Below, one piece after another: positions 10,807 through 23,717 of a stretch of 64,000 nucleotides of DNA. The number at the start of each line of letters is the position of its first letter. The first letter of the stretch is position 1. The stretch is from Periplaneta americana (Eukaryota; Arthropoda; Insecta; Blattodea; Blattidae), in the NCBI RefSeq assembly GCF_040183065.1, contig NC_091123.1:106738821-106802820 (forward strand), given 5' to 3'. Made by a program: the position numbers and the translations under genes. The notes under the pieces are model-generated. The model did no database searches. It was not told the origin of the DNA and worked only from the letters and a program-made list of their open reading frames with translations.

Positions 10807-11370
10807 GAAGAGCCAGCTTGGATAAATGAGATGTGAATGTGTCAACAACTGAAAGTCATGCATTCAGGTGTCCATTAAAACTAGGACATTGTCTGTATTG
10901 TAAAATATGTTGTTTGATTGGACTTGCATTTTGTATTTTTCAATTGCCTCAACACTTAACATTAAACTCTTTATCTTCGAAATGCTTGGTGGTTTGATGC
11001 ATTCATTCGTCATATGTTCAAGACAGCTTGTGGGACATCTGAAGCATGGACGATACAATTCACAAGGAGAAAATTGTACTTCGTTCAGTCTTTGGCCTTT
11101 CACTTGTTTTCCTTCCACCTCCATTGGTAATTTATTTTAATATGGCGTATTAGCCTTACTACTTTTAAGGCTGTTACTGTACGGAATTGAAAATACAGAT
11201 TGGTTTCTAATGTTAAGTTCTTTGAGGATTTATTTAATACCCTTATTAGATTGAGACTGATTTTTTTTATGGCTGTGGAATCCAGTTTGCTCATTTTATA
11301 TTTTGTTTAGTTCTGCATTGTATTTAAAACATAATCAGAACAGGAAATAAAAAGTATTTATTTACATTTA
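10807..11370 (+). other. eEF1G: eEF1G 3' UTR with poly(A) signal
   Basis: Candidate signals are ATTAAA near 10874 and a canonical AATAAA at 11346-11351, followed by T-rich sequence. Which is used cannot be told from the sequence alone. Confidence 0.6.
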
Positions 11371-11979
11371 TATGACCTATAATAAGTAATAACCCATTAT
11401 CAAATGCATGGGAGAAATTCCATTTAGATGACAAAACCCCAATTACCATATGTATCTAAATACAGTGTTCGTATAAGCCAGCAAATTGCAAACTTGAATG
11501 AGATTTGGAAATTCTGATCTGTAGTTAAACCTTTTAGATAATCATTTTAGCAGTTGGTACATTGTCTACAGTATATTCTCAGTAGATTTCTTCATACTTA
11601 GTTACATAGAACAGAGTCGTCCACTTTTTCGATCATACAGATCAATCTTTTATGATTCTTTGTTATAGACGTTTAAATGCACAAAAGGATATGTAAAATA
11701 ACTGAATTTTTTAAACGCAGGACTGTATGGTTCATTCTCACAATAAGGTAAAAATTTGTAGTCATCATCTAATAAGAATTACAGCAAATTAATCACTAGT
11801 TTAGACAGTAAGAAGTGAGGGATGATGGAAACTTTTACTGAAAATGTATTCATTTATACTATATTTAGACTATCCAAACAGCATTAAAGTCCCTTCTCTG
11901 GACTGTCCCTACACCCGATTTGTAAGAATCTGAGCTTTGTTATTTGTCAAATTTTCGTTATAACTTACTTTCCAATGAA
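11371..11979. other. Intergenic, nothing recognised
   Basis: AT-rich sequence downstream of eEF1G, no coding or repeat signature seen. Confidence 0.5.
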
Positions 11980-11990
11980 TAATAATATAA

Positions 11991-13077
11991 TGACTCGGTT
12001 AAGAGAGAAGTTTTATATGATATTCTTATTGAATTTGGTATTCCCAAGAAACTAGTACGATTAATTTAAAATGTGTCCCAGTGAAACATACAGCAGAGTG
12101 CATATAGGTAAGTTTCTGTCAGATGTGTTTCCAATTTACTGTAGGCTGAAGCAAGGAGATGCACTATCACCTTTACTTTTTTAATTTGCTCTAGACTATG
12201 CCATTAGGAAAGTTCAGGATAACACAGAATGAATTAAATGGGTTACATCAGCTGCTTGTCTATGCGGATGATGTGAATATGTTAGGAGAAAATCCACAAA
12301 TGATTAGGGAAAATACGGGAATTTTACTTGAAGCAAGTAAAAAGATAGGTTTGGAAGTAAATCCCGAAAAGACAAAGTATATTATGTCTCGTGATGAAAA
12401 TATTGTACGAAATGGAAATACAAAAATTGGAAATTTATCCTTTGAAGAGGTGGAAAAATTCAAATACCTTGGAGCAACAGTAAGAAATATAAATGATACT
12501 TGGGAGGAAATTAAACACAGAATAAATATGGGAAATGCCTGTTATTATTTTTTGAACACCTTTAATCATCCAGTCTTCTGTCAGAAAATCTGAAAGTTAG
12601 AATTTATAAAACAGTTATATTACCAGTTGTTCTTTATAGTTGTGAAACTTGGACTCTCACTTTGAGAGAGGAACATAGGTTAAGAGTGTTTGAGAATAAG
12701 GTGCTTGGAAAATATTTGGGGCTAAGAGGAGTGAAGTTACAGAAGAATGGAGAAATTTATACAACACAGAACTGCACACATTGTATTCTTCATCTGACAT
12801 AATTAGGAACATTAAATCCAGACGTTTGAGATGGACAGGGCATGTAGCACGTATGGGTGAATCCAGAAATGCATATAGAGTGTTAGTTGAGAGGCCGGGG
12901 AGAAAAAGATCTTTGGGGAGGCTGAGATGTAGATGGGAATATAATATTAAAATGGATTTGAGGGAGGTGGGATATGATGATAGAGACTGGATTAATCTTG
13001 CTCAGGATAGGGATCAATGGCGGGCTTATATGAGGGTGGCAATGAACCTCCGGGTTCCTTAAAAGCCAGTAACTAAG
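11991..13077 (+). pseudogene. 5'-truncated RTE-clade LINE copy
   Basis: Same family as the full-length copy at 52096-55241. It begins inside the RT domain ([19 protein letters not shown]), includes the YADD catalytic box, and ends AMNLRVP followed by the family's aagtaa-type tail. It is flanked by an 11-bp duplication TAATAATATAA (11980-11990 and 13078-13088). Frameshifts near 12190, 12590 and 12700 kill it. 5' truncation is the usual outcome of target-primed reverse transcription. Confidence 0.9.
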
Positions 13078-13088
13078 TAATAATATAA

Positions 13089-16000
13089 AGTATCAAAAAT
13101 TCATATCCAAGAAAGTTTTCTACCTTCCAAAAAATTGAGATATTGGATTTGTCCCTATGGAACTGAATCTCCCTCCATGGGCAATTATAAAATTGCGAAA
13201 AATAGAGTACAGAGCTGTCAGTATGTCTCTGGAATTGATGGAATAGGAACCCATATTGTCTAGCAGTCAAAGCTTGTTTTCACCAGTGCATCTTGTGTTG
13301 TGGATTTTAAAAATCAATTACCATTTTGAGTTTCAAAGAGTTCTTCCTGTATACTCCGTAGTCACAGTAATTAAGATAGGAACTACTCATTAACTGTTTC
13401 AATCTAATTCTGCTTGTGTATTAAGATGCAATTCAAATGTATGAGAGCTATCAATATTGTATCCTCAAAACTAGCAATTAAAAAATTAAGTGCCTAATTT
13501 TGTCTCCTCCATGGACTAAGCTGGTCCTCAGAGAATAACACTATCCATGGAGGGTAAACAATTTTGAAATTAGTAAAAGATTATGCTTAGAATTATGTAA
13601 TAAATATTTTTATCTATAGTAACTTAGAATGAGACGATGTAGGCAGTAGGTAAAATAAACTCTGTTTTTTATGAAAAGGCTATAAAAAAAGAGAGAGAGA
13701 ACTGTAACTGAAGAAAGGCTTCTGGAAAAAGTAAGACTATTGACAGAATGAGCAATCTGGAAGAGAGGGCAATAAATAAAATTTGGAAAGAAGTCAAAAG
13801 TTATTGTGAGAAGAAAAGAAAACAGGAGCATATGGAACAGTAGGTATGTACCATAGACGAAAATATATCACCCAGTAAGCCTCCCGTAAAAAGGACCAAC
13901 ACTCAAAGTACACTAGAAGGAAGTAGGACTTGAGATAGGGAAGAGAATAGCCAGAAGAAACAGATAACTGCTAAAGAAAGATAAAAGAATTGGAGAGAAA
14001 TAGAACTAATGCAAGACTAGAAAAGTATAAAGAGTGATTGAGTCGATTAAAGAAAAGCAAGCGATCCTACAGGAAAGTTCGTTGAGTGCTATGTATTCGA
14101 GGTAAAAATGGTGAACAGCCAGTATACAAACAATTGTTTGCAGAAGTTAAAGGCAAGAAAATGCAGGAAAATTTTAATAAAAAGAAATCATAGAAACTTA
14201 AGAACAATATTGTTAAACTTTTGAGTGGAAAAATAGTTAGAAAATATAGTCACTTAAATTTTTTTGTGTACATTGACATCACAGAGAATATTCGGAAATG
14301 ACGGAATTTATGATGCAGATTTAAAAGGAAAACTTATGTTGGAAAAGGCAATGTGTGATGTAATTAGTTTTTTGGAGCCTGAACCGCCTAGGCTCAGGAA
14401 AGAAAATGTGACTAGAAATAAAGAGAAGAAACAAAAGCATTTTCTGAATGGCTCACTTCAGAACCTCCATAACATACCTTGAGTATAAAAAAAAATGAGT
14501 TTACAGACATTTTGCTGCATTCGACCATTTTGAATTTTATTTCCCAAAGTGTATGATAGACATGCTTATGCAAAATAATGAAAACATGCACCTTCTAATT
14601 AAAGATGGTCTCAACATCATCAAAGAGGAAATGAAATATTTCATGTTTTGAAAACATTGTGTTGAAATGTGCTTAGAATAACAGTGCTGTGAATGCAAAT
14701 ATAGTAGAACCCTGATTATCCATCACTATTAACTGATTGGTGGATTATTCATCTGTCTTTCTTTCGCTTTTTTTTTTTCTGCAAAAAAAGTATGAAGTAC
14801 TGAACATTGTATTAGCATGTTATTTTTTTTGTAGAGAGTGGCTTTTTCCTTACACAGTATGGTCTACAGTTCGAATTGTCGTACTGTGTAACTTCTACAT
14901 AAAATGTCTTCTGGGGTGTCAAAAGAAATGATAATGAGCTAAGTATCGGGAAAGAAAAAAAAAAAAGTATAAATAATTGAGTAGTCTGGGGAAAGAGAAA
15001 CTGTGGCCCATCGCACATCAGAATACGAGATTGGAGTGTATAAAGTATGTAAATCTACAACACAAGACCAGCACTATTTATATATTTCCACAAACAGCAA
15101 TTCCCAACCTGTCATTGACAACCTGACATAAATTAGTGAACTTCTGATCCACTACCTCAGATACAATAATTTGAAGATGCAGCTGTACTTTGCCAAAGGT
15201 TGACACTGACTGCAACTGCAGTGAAGACAGATCCCCTCTGTTGACAATTCCACTCTATGGACAACTTAAATCATAAAAAATACCTAGTATTTCGGAAAAA
15301 AAAAAGTTTAAAAAATTCGGACATTTGTCTGGAGATGTTAAGTCACATTAATAAAGGGCATCTGACCAGTCAGTTTAATTTTTTTTGTGTGTGCATTTAT
15401 AATTAATCTCATTCCTTTTTTCAATTTTGTACCTTATTCAGAGAATGACCCATAAATCCCATTTCTTAAAATCGAACATACAGGTTTTAAAGTGAAATGA
15501 AAAGTAGAGGAGTAAATTTTATTAACACTCGTTTGCTTTTTAAATCCTGTACTTAAAAAGATAGGTGATATTTTATGCATCCACATCACCAATAAAATTG
15601 AAACCATTTTTCAGATTCTACTTTGAAGCCTATAGTAAATGGATAAAAAAAAACTCATTGGGATATACACATTTGAATGTTTAATCCCATAGATAGATCC
15701 TATAAATTAAATATTGGTAATATGACCGACATTAATGGAGTATTTTCTCTATTTCAGTTTCACGTATCTTCCAATTGTAATTTCTCTTCAGTTATTATTG
15801 GGTTCACAGGCATAGTCGGAGCTAGAGAACTTTTGTGATGTGGAACTACAGTTGGGCTATGATGAAAAATTTTCTGTATTCTTGCATGTTGTTGCATCTT
15901 GTATTTGTTCATTTTTATGTAAGAAGAAAAGCTATGTTGCAGTAGGCCTATACAATAGCTTTACTAGCCTCTATATTTAAAGAAAATATACCTAAACATT

Positions 16001-17155
16001 TATTGCATTTAGATCATAAGTGAAATGGGGTCTATAATTATGTTGTGTATATCTCCTGATTAGAAATTGGAATGAATATGGTATTCTTTAATTTATTTGG
16101 ATAGATATCTTGATATCAGTATAGATTAAAAATTAAGATTAAGAGAAATAGAATATACAAAATAACATCAGACTTCTTCGGCAATTATGCCTACATGGTT
16201 ATGCTGTTAAGAGTTGTCATAACTATACTTGTTTTTTTTTTTTTTAAATGAGAAATGAGACATGACAGTTAAGCAGCCAAACTTGGAACTACAGTGCCAT
16301 GTTGCCAGTATGAACTACCAAGCTGCCAGCTGACGGAAGCTAGCAATTGTCGTTAAGATGGCTGACGTTAAAACATTCATTGACAATTGACGCCAAGGTA
16401 AGAGAACAATACAAAAATCGACAGAGAATCAAAGACGAAACCTACCAATGCTAACATTGTGTGCATAATAAATGTCGCCAAGAGAGCTATTAAGTACTTG
16501 CCATGTGGGAACTGTAAGTTTGGCAACTCAACCATTGTTACCTTAGCAACAGGCCTACCACGCTATGCGACATTCAGTTGTTAATACACCTTCAGGATTC
16601 GCCTGTGGTTTTTTTTTATCACAACAACACACTGCTTGACTATCTCTAATCCACGCGAGTAGTCGTCACTGCTCCTCTCGTAACATGCCTTTCTGGTCGC
16701 ACGCCTCTGAACCAATTGGACGAGAAGATGCCCACCACTTCTCCGTGTGCCCCCTCCTGCCACCTGCCGTCCATCAGATGCCCGACTACTTCGTGCCTCG
16801 TGCGTGCTGCCACCTGTTGGAAACAGCAGGCACTCACCCTGGTGGGTTTTACAGTTGTTTTTCCGATCACAACATTCCTGTCATGTCCCATCTTTCAAAA
16901 AAAACAAGTAGCCTATAGGCCTCGGATTTTTAGGCACTTAAAAACTAACTTTTAGACACCTAAAATAAGTCCTGAATTTATCAAAATAGGCATTAAAAAC
17001 ATAGATTTAGGCACATAAAAATGCAATTTCAGGTAGCTAAAAATACTATTCTATGCAGCTAAAATGTAATTTCTATCCACACAAACTACAGTGACTATAA
17101 AAATGCAATTATTAATTAGTGAGTATTAGCATTATGGTATACAGTGACAAAATAG

Positions 17156-17158
<3 letters not shown>
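13089..17158. other. Intergenic, largely unrecognised
   Basis: AT-rich intergenic DNA. It has one Tigger-like terminus (TAGTAGAACCCTGATTATCC, about 14703) whose partner I cannot find, several A or T runs, and near 16900-17060 a segment rich in ttttaggca motifs that resembles the ends of the hAT relic at 57.7-60 kb. No supported gene. Confidence 0.4.

Positions 17159-17194
<36 letters not shown>
17159..17194. repeat. (TA)n microsatellite
   Basis: Uninterrupted TA dinucleotides, about 18 units. Confidence 0.95.
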
Positions 17195-17199
<5 letters not shown>

Positions 17200-17289
17200 G
17201 TTAGAAACTTTATTTTTGTTAAATCTTAAATTATGAATACCGGTACTTAATTTTTAATGAATTCATCAGCCTCTTGCTCTAAGACTGCT

Positions 17290-17905
17290 GATGCATAAGT
17301 GCTTCTCAATCAATCAAAGGACATCATGGAGCATGTCGACTTCATGCCAATTTCACAAAATGCTTCCACTGTTTTCTGTCTTTTGCTAGTTCCAGTTGGT
17401 AATTCCCATTTCCATGCATTCCTTCTGAATTACATCTTTCCATTTACTTCGAGGTCGTCTGAGTGGCCTTGTGCTGTTAAAGGTGTTCATATATATTCGT
17501 TTTGCACTGCTGCTATACGTATAACATGTCCTGCCCAATTTAATCTTATGGTTTATATTACATCTAAAATTGATGGTTGATTATAAAGTTTGTGAATATC
17601 ATTATTATATCGAATTTTCCACTTGTTTTCAAGTGGGTCAAAAATTGGACCAAAAATTTTCCTCACCACTTTGTTTTCAAACATCATTAATTTGTGTTTT
17701 TTCTTTTTAGTTCAGCTCCATGTTTCCGATCCATATAGGCTAATAGTACGAGTTGCATTAGTGTTTTGTACAAAATGATTTTTAAATTTCTAGTTAAAAA
17801 ATGGGAAGATGATAATTTGTTAACAGCATAAAAAGTTTTGTTTGCATTATGTAATGTGTTGAGTATTTCATATTTTCTGTCATTAGAATTGTCTATCAAA
17901 ATACC
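17290..17905 (-). pseudogene. LINE 3'-end fragment, RTE-like second family
   Basis: Minus-strand frames give NANKTFYAVNKLSSSHFLTR, LYGSETWS, MMFENKVVRKIFGP and IRLNWAGHVIRI. These parallel the RTE C-terminal block ([33 protein letters not shown]) of the main family here but are clearly diverged from it. Several frame changes and stops are present; no RT core is left. Confidence 0.75.
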
Positions 17906-17910
17906 AATAT

Positions 17911-19555
17911 ATATTTGAACTGGTTGACTGTTTCAAAAGTATAATTGTTTATTTTAAGGCTATAAGTGCTCCTATTACAATTAAATTAATTAATTTATCA
18001 ATGAATTTACAATTAATACATTATTCATAATTGGCATTGCTATACATAACGGTTTTCTATAATTTTCTATTGTGAAACTTTGTTTTTTTTTTTTTTTTAA
18101 GACAACCATTTTATAAGCGAAAAAAATTCTTCCCAATGATACCAAAGCAATGAATGCATATTTAAATCTAGCAGTATTTGTCATGCTGATTTCTTTAGGG
18201 AGAACTGCATCCTCTCGATTCATCCAATTCCTACTGTCTGCTTAAGTGCTCAACAAAACCAGACATCTTCCAGGAATTTCTTCATTCCTACAACCAAACT
18301 ATTACAGGATATTTGAACCATACCCACCCCATGACATTCAAAACTTTCTCTTTCACTGCTACACGAAAATTTAAAAATATATACATAACAAAATAATAGA
18401 ATTAGGCAACTTAAAAATAGGTATCAATGGGCAGTGGCACCAACTTTTGGAAAACACTGGGGTGGGCTCAAACATTGAGGTGTAAGTTAAATAAATCTCG
18501 TAAGTATAATGATAACATGACAAATTATTGGGTGGGCTCGGATCCCACGAGCCCATATAAGGCCTGTTACACAGTCATCCATATGCTATGCACTACGGAT
18601 CTGTAGCAAATTGCCTTACATATATGGGAGCTTACACAGTTCTGCATACTGTGCACATCCGTAGGATCCATACAGGCGTCCTGCTATGGACTACAGAGAA
18701 CAGTTGAATTACCTTGGACAAGTGTGGGCTTACAGAGTCATGCGTACTATGCATAGCATAGCGTAGTGAGCAATACAATTCATGTTTTAATGCGTCATAA
18801 TTTTGGATACAGAGCTGTTATCAGTCAAGTAGATAGAAGACAATGTTTCTGGGATCCTTTTTGTGAATAACACAAAAATAGAGGCATCAGGTCGAAGTTG
18901 TGGCGTGATATGTGTGACATTATATTGGAAAATTTTGCAGAAATAGACAGTAACACATAATGAAATGCGAGTGAGTATAATGAAGATGACAGAAGACATG
19001 GCAGAAGTTCCAGAAAAAAATCTTCTGAAGGGAAAGGCCTCACAAAACAAGACTTTTGAGGATAATTTAGTTCTTATACTAAACAAAAATAAAGAGAAGA
19101 AAGAGGATGAGGCTTGTTCTTTCCTAATTTCAATATTACCAGCTAATAGGACATTTTTCAGAAGTAGAAACTACATTATTGTATGTAAGTGCTAAACACA
19201 ATCTTGCAAATACAAAACATGCATCAACCCCCTTTTATATAAATTCCTTCCTTCCCATCCACATCACTTATTTAGTCTCTTCATTTGCCATTTTCAGTGG
19301 GCTAATATTCAGAAAAATCAAAATACACAAATATTAGTTCACACTGTCACACTGGAAACATGTCCCCAACAGAACAACAGTCTTCCTTGTCAATTTTCCA
19401 ATCTCAATCAACCTCCAATGATACTCTTTCACTCACAAGAATTTACCAAAGCATTATGGGCAACATACTACTGTATATAGGCTAATGTATATAAAACTTC
19501 TTGTGTATAAAATAAGTTAAGGAATATATAATTAAGAGTACTCAATATAAATGTT
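17911..19555. other. Intergenic, unrecognised
   Basis: AT-rich. At 18420-18780 there are repeated short motifs (ggtgggctc twice; gttacacagtc / gcttacacagt / gcttacagagtc) suggestive of old MITE ends, but termini could not be paired. No gene seen. Confidence 0.35.
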
Positions 19556-19780
19556 AATGTTAGGTTTTAACGACACAACTGCCGAGTTTATATCAGCGTC
19601 GCCAGTGTGCCGGAATTTTGTTCCGCAGGAGTTTTTTTACATGCCAGTAAATCCACTGACATGAGCCTGTCGCATTTAAGCACACTTAAATGCCATCCAC
19701 CTGCCTTGGGATCAAACCCATAATCTTGGGCATAGAAGGCCAGCGCTACACCAACTATGCCAGCCAGGCCGACGTCAATG
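19556..19780 (-). mobile_element. tRNA-derived SINE
   Basis: On the minus strand it opens with a tRNA-like head (GGCATAGTTGGTGTAGCG, then GGGTTTGATCCCA as a B box, plus strand about 19708-19720) followed by a body and tail. The fold is not that of an intact tRNA. Confidence 0.6.
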
Positions 19781-19822
19781 TAAACATTTCCTCAGTGTAA
19801 TTAAAACAGATTTAATCTAAAT

Positions 19823-20135
19823 CAGTGATTCTCAACCAGGGGCGTGGGCTGCAGTCCTGAGGATGACCGACCAACTGGTAGTGGGGGCAATAAAAGAAAT
19901 AATGGTAATAACAATATAACAATTTTAAAAGTTGTTCTTTGACAGTTTTATTATCTGACTATTTTACTTTAAGTTACAACAAGCTAATTAAGTTGTTTTC
20001 TTTTTAAATTGATACCAAATTTCATATTACTATTTTGAATGTTCTACATTTTACTCTACACTTCAGGCCAAGGGGCTGCACTAAAGTAATGTGAGGAAAA
20101 AAGGAGCCTCAAAATCAAAAAGGTTGAGAAACACT
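19823..20135. mobile_element. hAT-like MITE
   Basis: Left end CAGTGATTCTCAACC and right end GGTTGAGAAACACTA form a 15-bp inverted pair with one or two mismatches. Part of the right end is repeated in direct orientation at about 20180-20225. No matching 8-bp duplication found. Confidence 0.5.
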
Positions 20136-20329
20136 ACAGTACATTCTACACAATCTAGCGTACATCTTAGACTTAAGGCCCGCACTAAAATAAGTGAGGA
20201 AATGAGAAAGGTTGAGAAACTCCGATCTATATAGATTATAACAAAAAATAATGGTTTTGTTATAGTGAACAAGAAATAAAGTGTCTATTATAAATAATTT
20301 ATTCATCTGAGTAATTTTTATCATCTCAT

Positions 20330-22024
20330 GTTAACAGCAAACTGCTTGCATTTGGAAATTTAGAAAATAATGTGTCACATACGACTAGAAAACACTCCTT
20401 AAAAAGCTCTGCATCAGTAAATTGTTTCATTTTGCATGCTAAAATTTCTGCTACCTAACATAATGCTTTTATTGTCAGTTGATTTTCACTTACGATAGCA
20501 AACATTCTTTGTTCAGACACTTAATTACTTACTGGCTTTTAAGGAACCCGGAGGTTCATTGCCGCCCTCACATAAGCCCGCCTTCCCTCAAATCCATTTT
20601 AATATCTTCCCATTTACGTCTCGGCCTCCCCATAGGTCTTTTTCCCTCTGGCCTCCCAACTAACACTATATGCATTTCTGGATTCGCCCATACGTGCTAC
20701 ATGCCCTGTCCATCTCAAATTTCTGGATTTAATGTTCCTAATTATGTCAGGTGAAAAATACAATGCGTGCAGCTCTGTGTTGTGTAACTTTCTCCATTCT
20801 CCTGTAACTTCATCCCTCTTAGCCCTGAATATTTTTCTAAGCACCTTATTCTCGGACACCCTTAACCTATGTTCCTCTCTCAAAGTGAGAGTCTAAGTTT
20901 CACAACCATAAAGAACAACCAGTAATATAACTGTTTTATAAATTCTAACTTTCAGATTTTTTGACAACAGACTGGATGATAAAAGCTTCTCAACCGAATA
21001 ATAACAGGCATTTCCCTTATTTATTCTGTGTTTAATTTCCTCCCGAGTATCATTTATATTTGTTACTGTTGCTCCAAGGTATTTGAATTTTTCACCTCTT
21101 CAAAGGATAAATTTCCAATTTTTATATTTCCATTTCGTACAATATTCTCGTCACGAGACATAATCATATACTTTGTCTTTTCGGGATTTACTTTTAAACC
21201 TATCTTTTTACTTGCTTCAAGTAAAATTCCCGTATTTCCCCTAATCGTTTGTGGATTTTCTCCTAACATATTCACGTCATCCACATAGACAAGCAGCTGA
21301 TGTAACCCATTCAATTCCAAATCCTCTGTGTTATCCTGAACTTTCCTAATGGCATACTCTAGAGCAAAGTTAAAAAGTAAAGGTGATAGTGCATCTCCTT
21401 GCTTTAGCCCACAGTGAATTGGAAACGCATCTGACAGAAACTGACCTATACAGACTCTGCTGTACGTTTCACTGAGACACATTTTAATTAATCGAACTAG
21501 TTTCTTGGGAATACCAAATTCAATAAGAATACCATATAAAACGTCTCTCTTAATCGAGTCATATGCCTTTTTGAAATCTATGAATAACTGATGCTCTGTA
21601 CCCTTATACTTCCATTTTTTCTCCATTATCTGTCTAATACAAAATATCTGATCAATAGTTGATCTATTACACCTAAAACCACACTGATGATCCCCAATAA
21701 TTTCATCTACATGTGGAGTTAATCTTCTCAAAAGAATATTGGACAAAATTTTGTACGATGTCAATAAAAGTGATATTCCTCGAAAGTTACTACAGTTAGT
21801 CTTGTCCCCCTTCTTAAAGATAGGTCAGGCACTACTGACATTTTTAATGTTTTTAATTTTTCTGCTCTCAATTTAGAATCTTTTAAGATACTGTCAAAAT
21901 TTGAATGCCTATTAAGATTAAATTGTTTATAACCTTGAACTATGTCACGACATAATAAACACTGCCTTCCTCTTCCAGTTTTCGTTTTTTTCCTTTCTAA
22001 GAAACACCAGCCATTATTAAACAC
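20330..22024 (-). pseudogene. hAT transposase with BED finger, split by an RTE insertion
   Basis: Minus strand, starting at 22024: NNGWCFLER, CLLCRDIVQGYKQFNLNRHS and SKLRAEKLKTLK form a BED-type zinc finger (C-x2-C ... H) like the N-terminus of ZBED5/GTF2IRD2-like hAT transposases. After the RTE copy (20522-21824) the frame resumes as SEQRMFAIVSENQLTIKA, then KMKQFTDAELFKECFLVVCD, which matches the next block of the same proteins (the 'G/MKPFTDGEFIKxCL' segment). Coding sense is lost by about 20330, before the RNase-H-like catalytic core. A likely 5' end of this element is the hAT terminus at 23240-23309. Confidence 0.75.
20522..21824 (-). pseudogene. 5'-truncated RTE copy inside the hAT transposase
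   Basis: Minus-strand frames cover RT from KKGDKTNC through [16 protein letters not shown], the VDD box (YVDDVNML, where the full-length copy has YADD) and the C-terminal [20 protein letters not shown]. Flanks carry a 9-bp duplication TCAGACACT / TCAGGCACT (20513-20521, 21825-21833) with one mismatch. The 21764-21063 frame is 233 codons long without a stop, so the copy is not very old. Its end is frame-shifted near 20900 and 20640. Confidence 0.88.
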
Positions 22025-22319
22025 TGTGCTGTAATAAACTTACCACTATCAATTAACTGAATAGGAGTATAACAGTAACCGAGTATTTATTCGCTTGTTC
22101 ATAGAAAATAAGAAAAATGGTATATTTCATTTTGAAAGCTTCTGACGATAATGAACAAATTCAAATGGTCTGCCAAACAAACTTACACCTCATCAAAACC
22201 AATAAGGCTGAACATAGAAATTTAATACATTGCATTGTTGAACACATGTGCTACTGCACTCCACTGCTAGGAATGGTACAGGGATATCCAAAGTTTTGTA
22301 GAATTTCAATAAAGATATG

Positions 22320-23194
22320 CAGTCAACTCCGGATATAGTCAACCTCTGCGAACTTGCATATTTCGTTCACTATACCCGAAGTGTCTCTCCCCTAATCTTA
22401 AATGCAGAAACAAATAAAATTGTGAACAAGAAAATAAAATATTTAATTTTTGTGGAATGGATGACACTGTATACTGCTACTCACAGTTGATTTACTTAAA
22501 CTTTGCTGTTGGCCCAAGTCCGCTTGCGAAAGACCAGTGTCACTTATAATATTTGCCTTATCTTCCAAAAAAAAAAAAAAAAAAAACACTTTACGCTTCG
22601 ACATAGAAATGACAAATCCTGTTATAGTGTGACTGTATACTCAGACTTGGAATTTCCCCGGTCACTTTATGGCAACTGGGAGAGGGTTGATGGATTTTGA
22701 AAGCCATCGAAATCTTACCTTCATTTATACTCAGGACATAATGTCCATCCCATTTTAATAAAAGAAGGCAATTTCATTTTCTGTTGTTTTGATGCCATCC
22801 ATCATAATGGACAAAAGGCAACCCTTTGACAGTGGAGGATTAGAAATAACAGCAGAGTAGAGTACCTGTGAACAGAATGTCAAACCTTTCGATAGTGGAG
22901 TGAGGCAAGGTGATCACGTCGTGCCTGGATTTACAGTACAGCTCATTGTCTAGGAATTGCTAATCCTATCTTTGTTGTCTTTTGACTAAAGGAGTAAGAA
23001 ACTTGGAATGTTGTTCTCAACACCTTTCAATTTTATACAAGAAGGTCTGACTTCAAATAAGAATTTGTCAGGATACAAGGTTCACTATAACCGAAGCGAG
23101 GGTCCACTATAAACGGAAATATTAGTCTAATATACTTTTTAATGTTTGCGGGTCGGGACCAATGATTTAGGTTCACTGTATCCAGAGTCGACTG
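22320..23194 (-). mobile_element. Tigger/pogo-like element, internally deleted
   Basis: The left end CAGTCAACTCCGGATATAGT and the right end, complement CAGTCGACTCTGGATACAGT, form inverted repeats of about 25 bp; right flank is TA. Minus-strand 22604 begins MSKRKVF, and after a poly-T slip the sequence continues EDKANIISDTGLSQADLGQQ and SLSKSTVSS, a CENP-B/pogo N-terminal HTH. The rest of the transposase is deleted down to the terminus. 875 bp. Confidence 0.75.
22470..22604 (-). pseudogene. Tigger/pogo transposase N-terminus remnant
   Basis: ATG at 22604-22602 followed by SKRKV, a run of T (slippage, frame lost), then EDKANIISDTGLSQADLGQQ and SKSTV, the two halves of the first DNA-binding HTH of CENP-B-like transposases. 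It ends at a TAA/deletion after about 45 codons. Confidence 0.7.
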
Positions 23195-23239
23195 TATTTA
23201 TACTTAGAATTTAGATGTAAATGTAATTAAAGTAAAATT

Positions 23240-23309
23240 ATTCCAAGAGCCACAATAAATGTCCTCGAGAGCCGCATGCGGCCCATGGGCCACATAATGA
23301 GTGCTGCTG
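23240..23309 (-). mobile_element. hAT 5' terminus (ZBED type)
   Basis: Minus strand begins CAGCAGCACTCATTATGTGG and continues CCCATGGGCCGCATGCGGCT then CTCGAGGAC, the GC-rich palindromic start typical of hAT elements that encode BED-finger transposases. It is probably the 5' end of the split transposase at 20330-22024, separated from it by the 22320-23194 Tigger element. Confidence 0.6.
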
Positions 23310-23717
23310 GTCTATATGATAATAAAAGAGATGGCAGTTAAAATATTTAATGATAAAAACCAAAACATACTTCTCAAGTTAATTGCCAAAGAAAATAACG
23401 AACACATTGAATCAACAGCAAATGTTTTTAAAATGGCATAGGCCAGAGCAGTGTATATTGGAGAGTACCGCATTCTTTTGATCCGGCAAATGCTGACGCG
23501 GCTGCCATATTTACTCCTGCGGAGATTCAGTACACCGCAAGACTTGCGTAGGAACACAGGTTTCTAGTGTGATATTCCATTGCTATCTTGAAGAATGCCG
23601 TGTTGTTGTGCAGTTAATCAATGTTTAATCAATTGTTGTTATACGAAATTAGCATTAAGTCACAAACAGGAGGAGGAATATATTTCAATGATTAATTTTC
23701 TCAACGACATAATATTT

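Noticed and set aside
13850..14482. Lys/Arg-rich open stretches resembling a coding gene
   Set aside because: Many stops, no family resemblance. Purine-rich composition explains the apparent coding signal.
14703..15370. Third Tigger-like element starting at TAGTAGAACCCTGATTATCC
   Set aside because: Only one terminus is present and there is no transposase remnant. Kept as a note in the intergenic entry.
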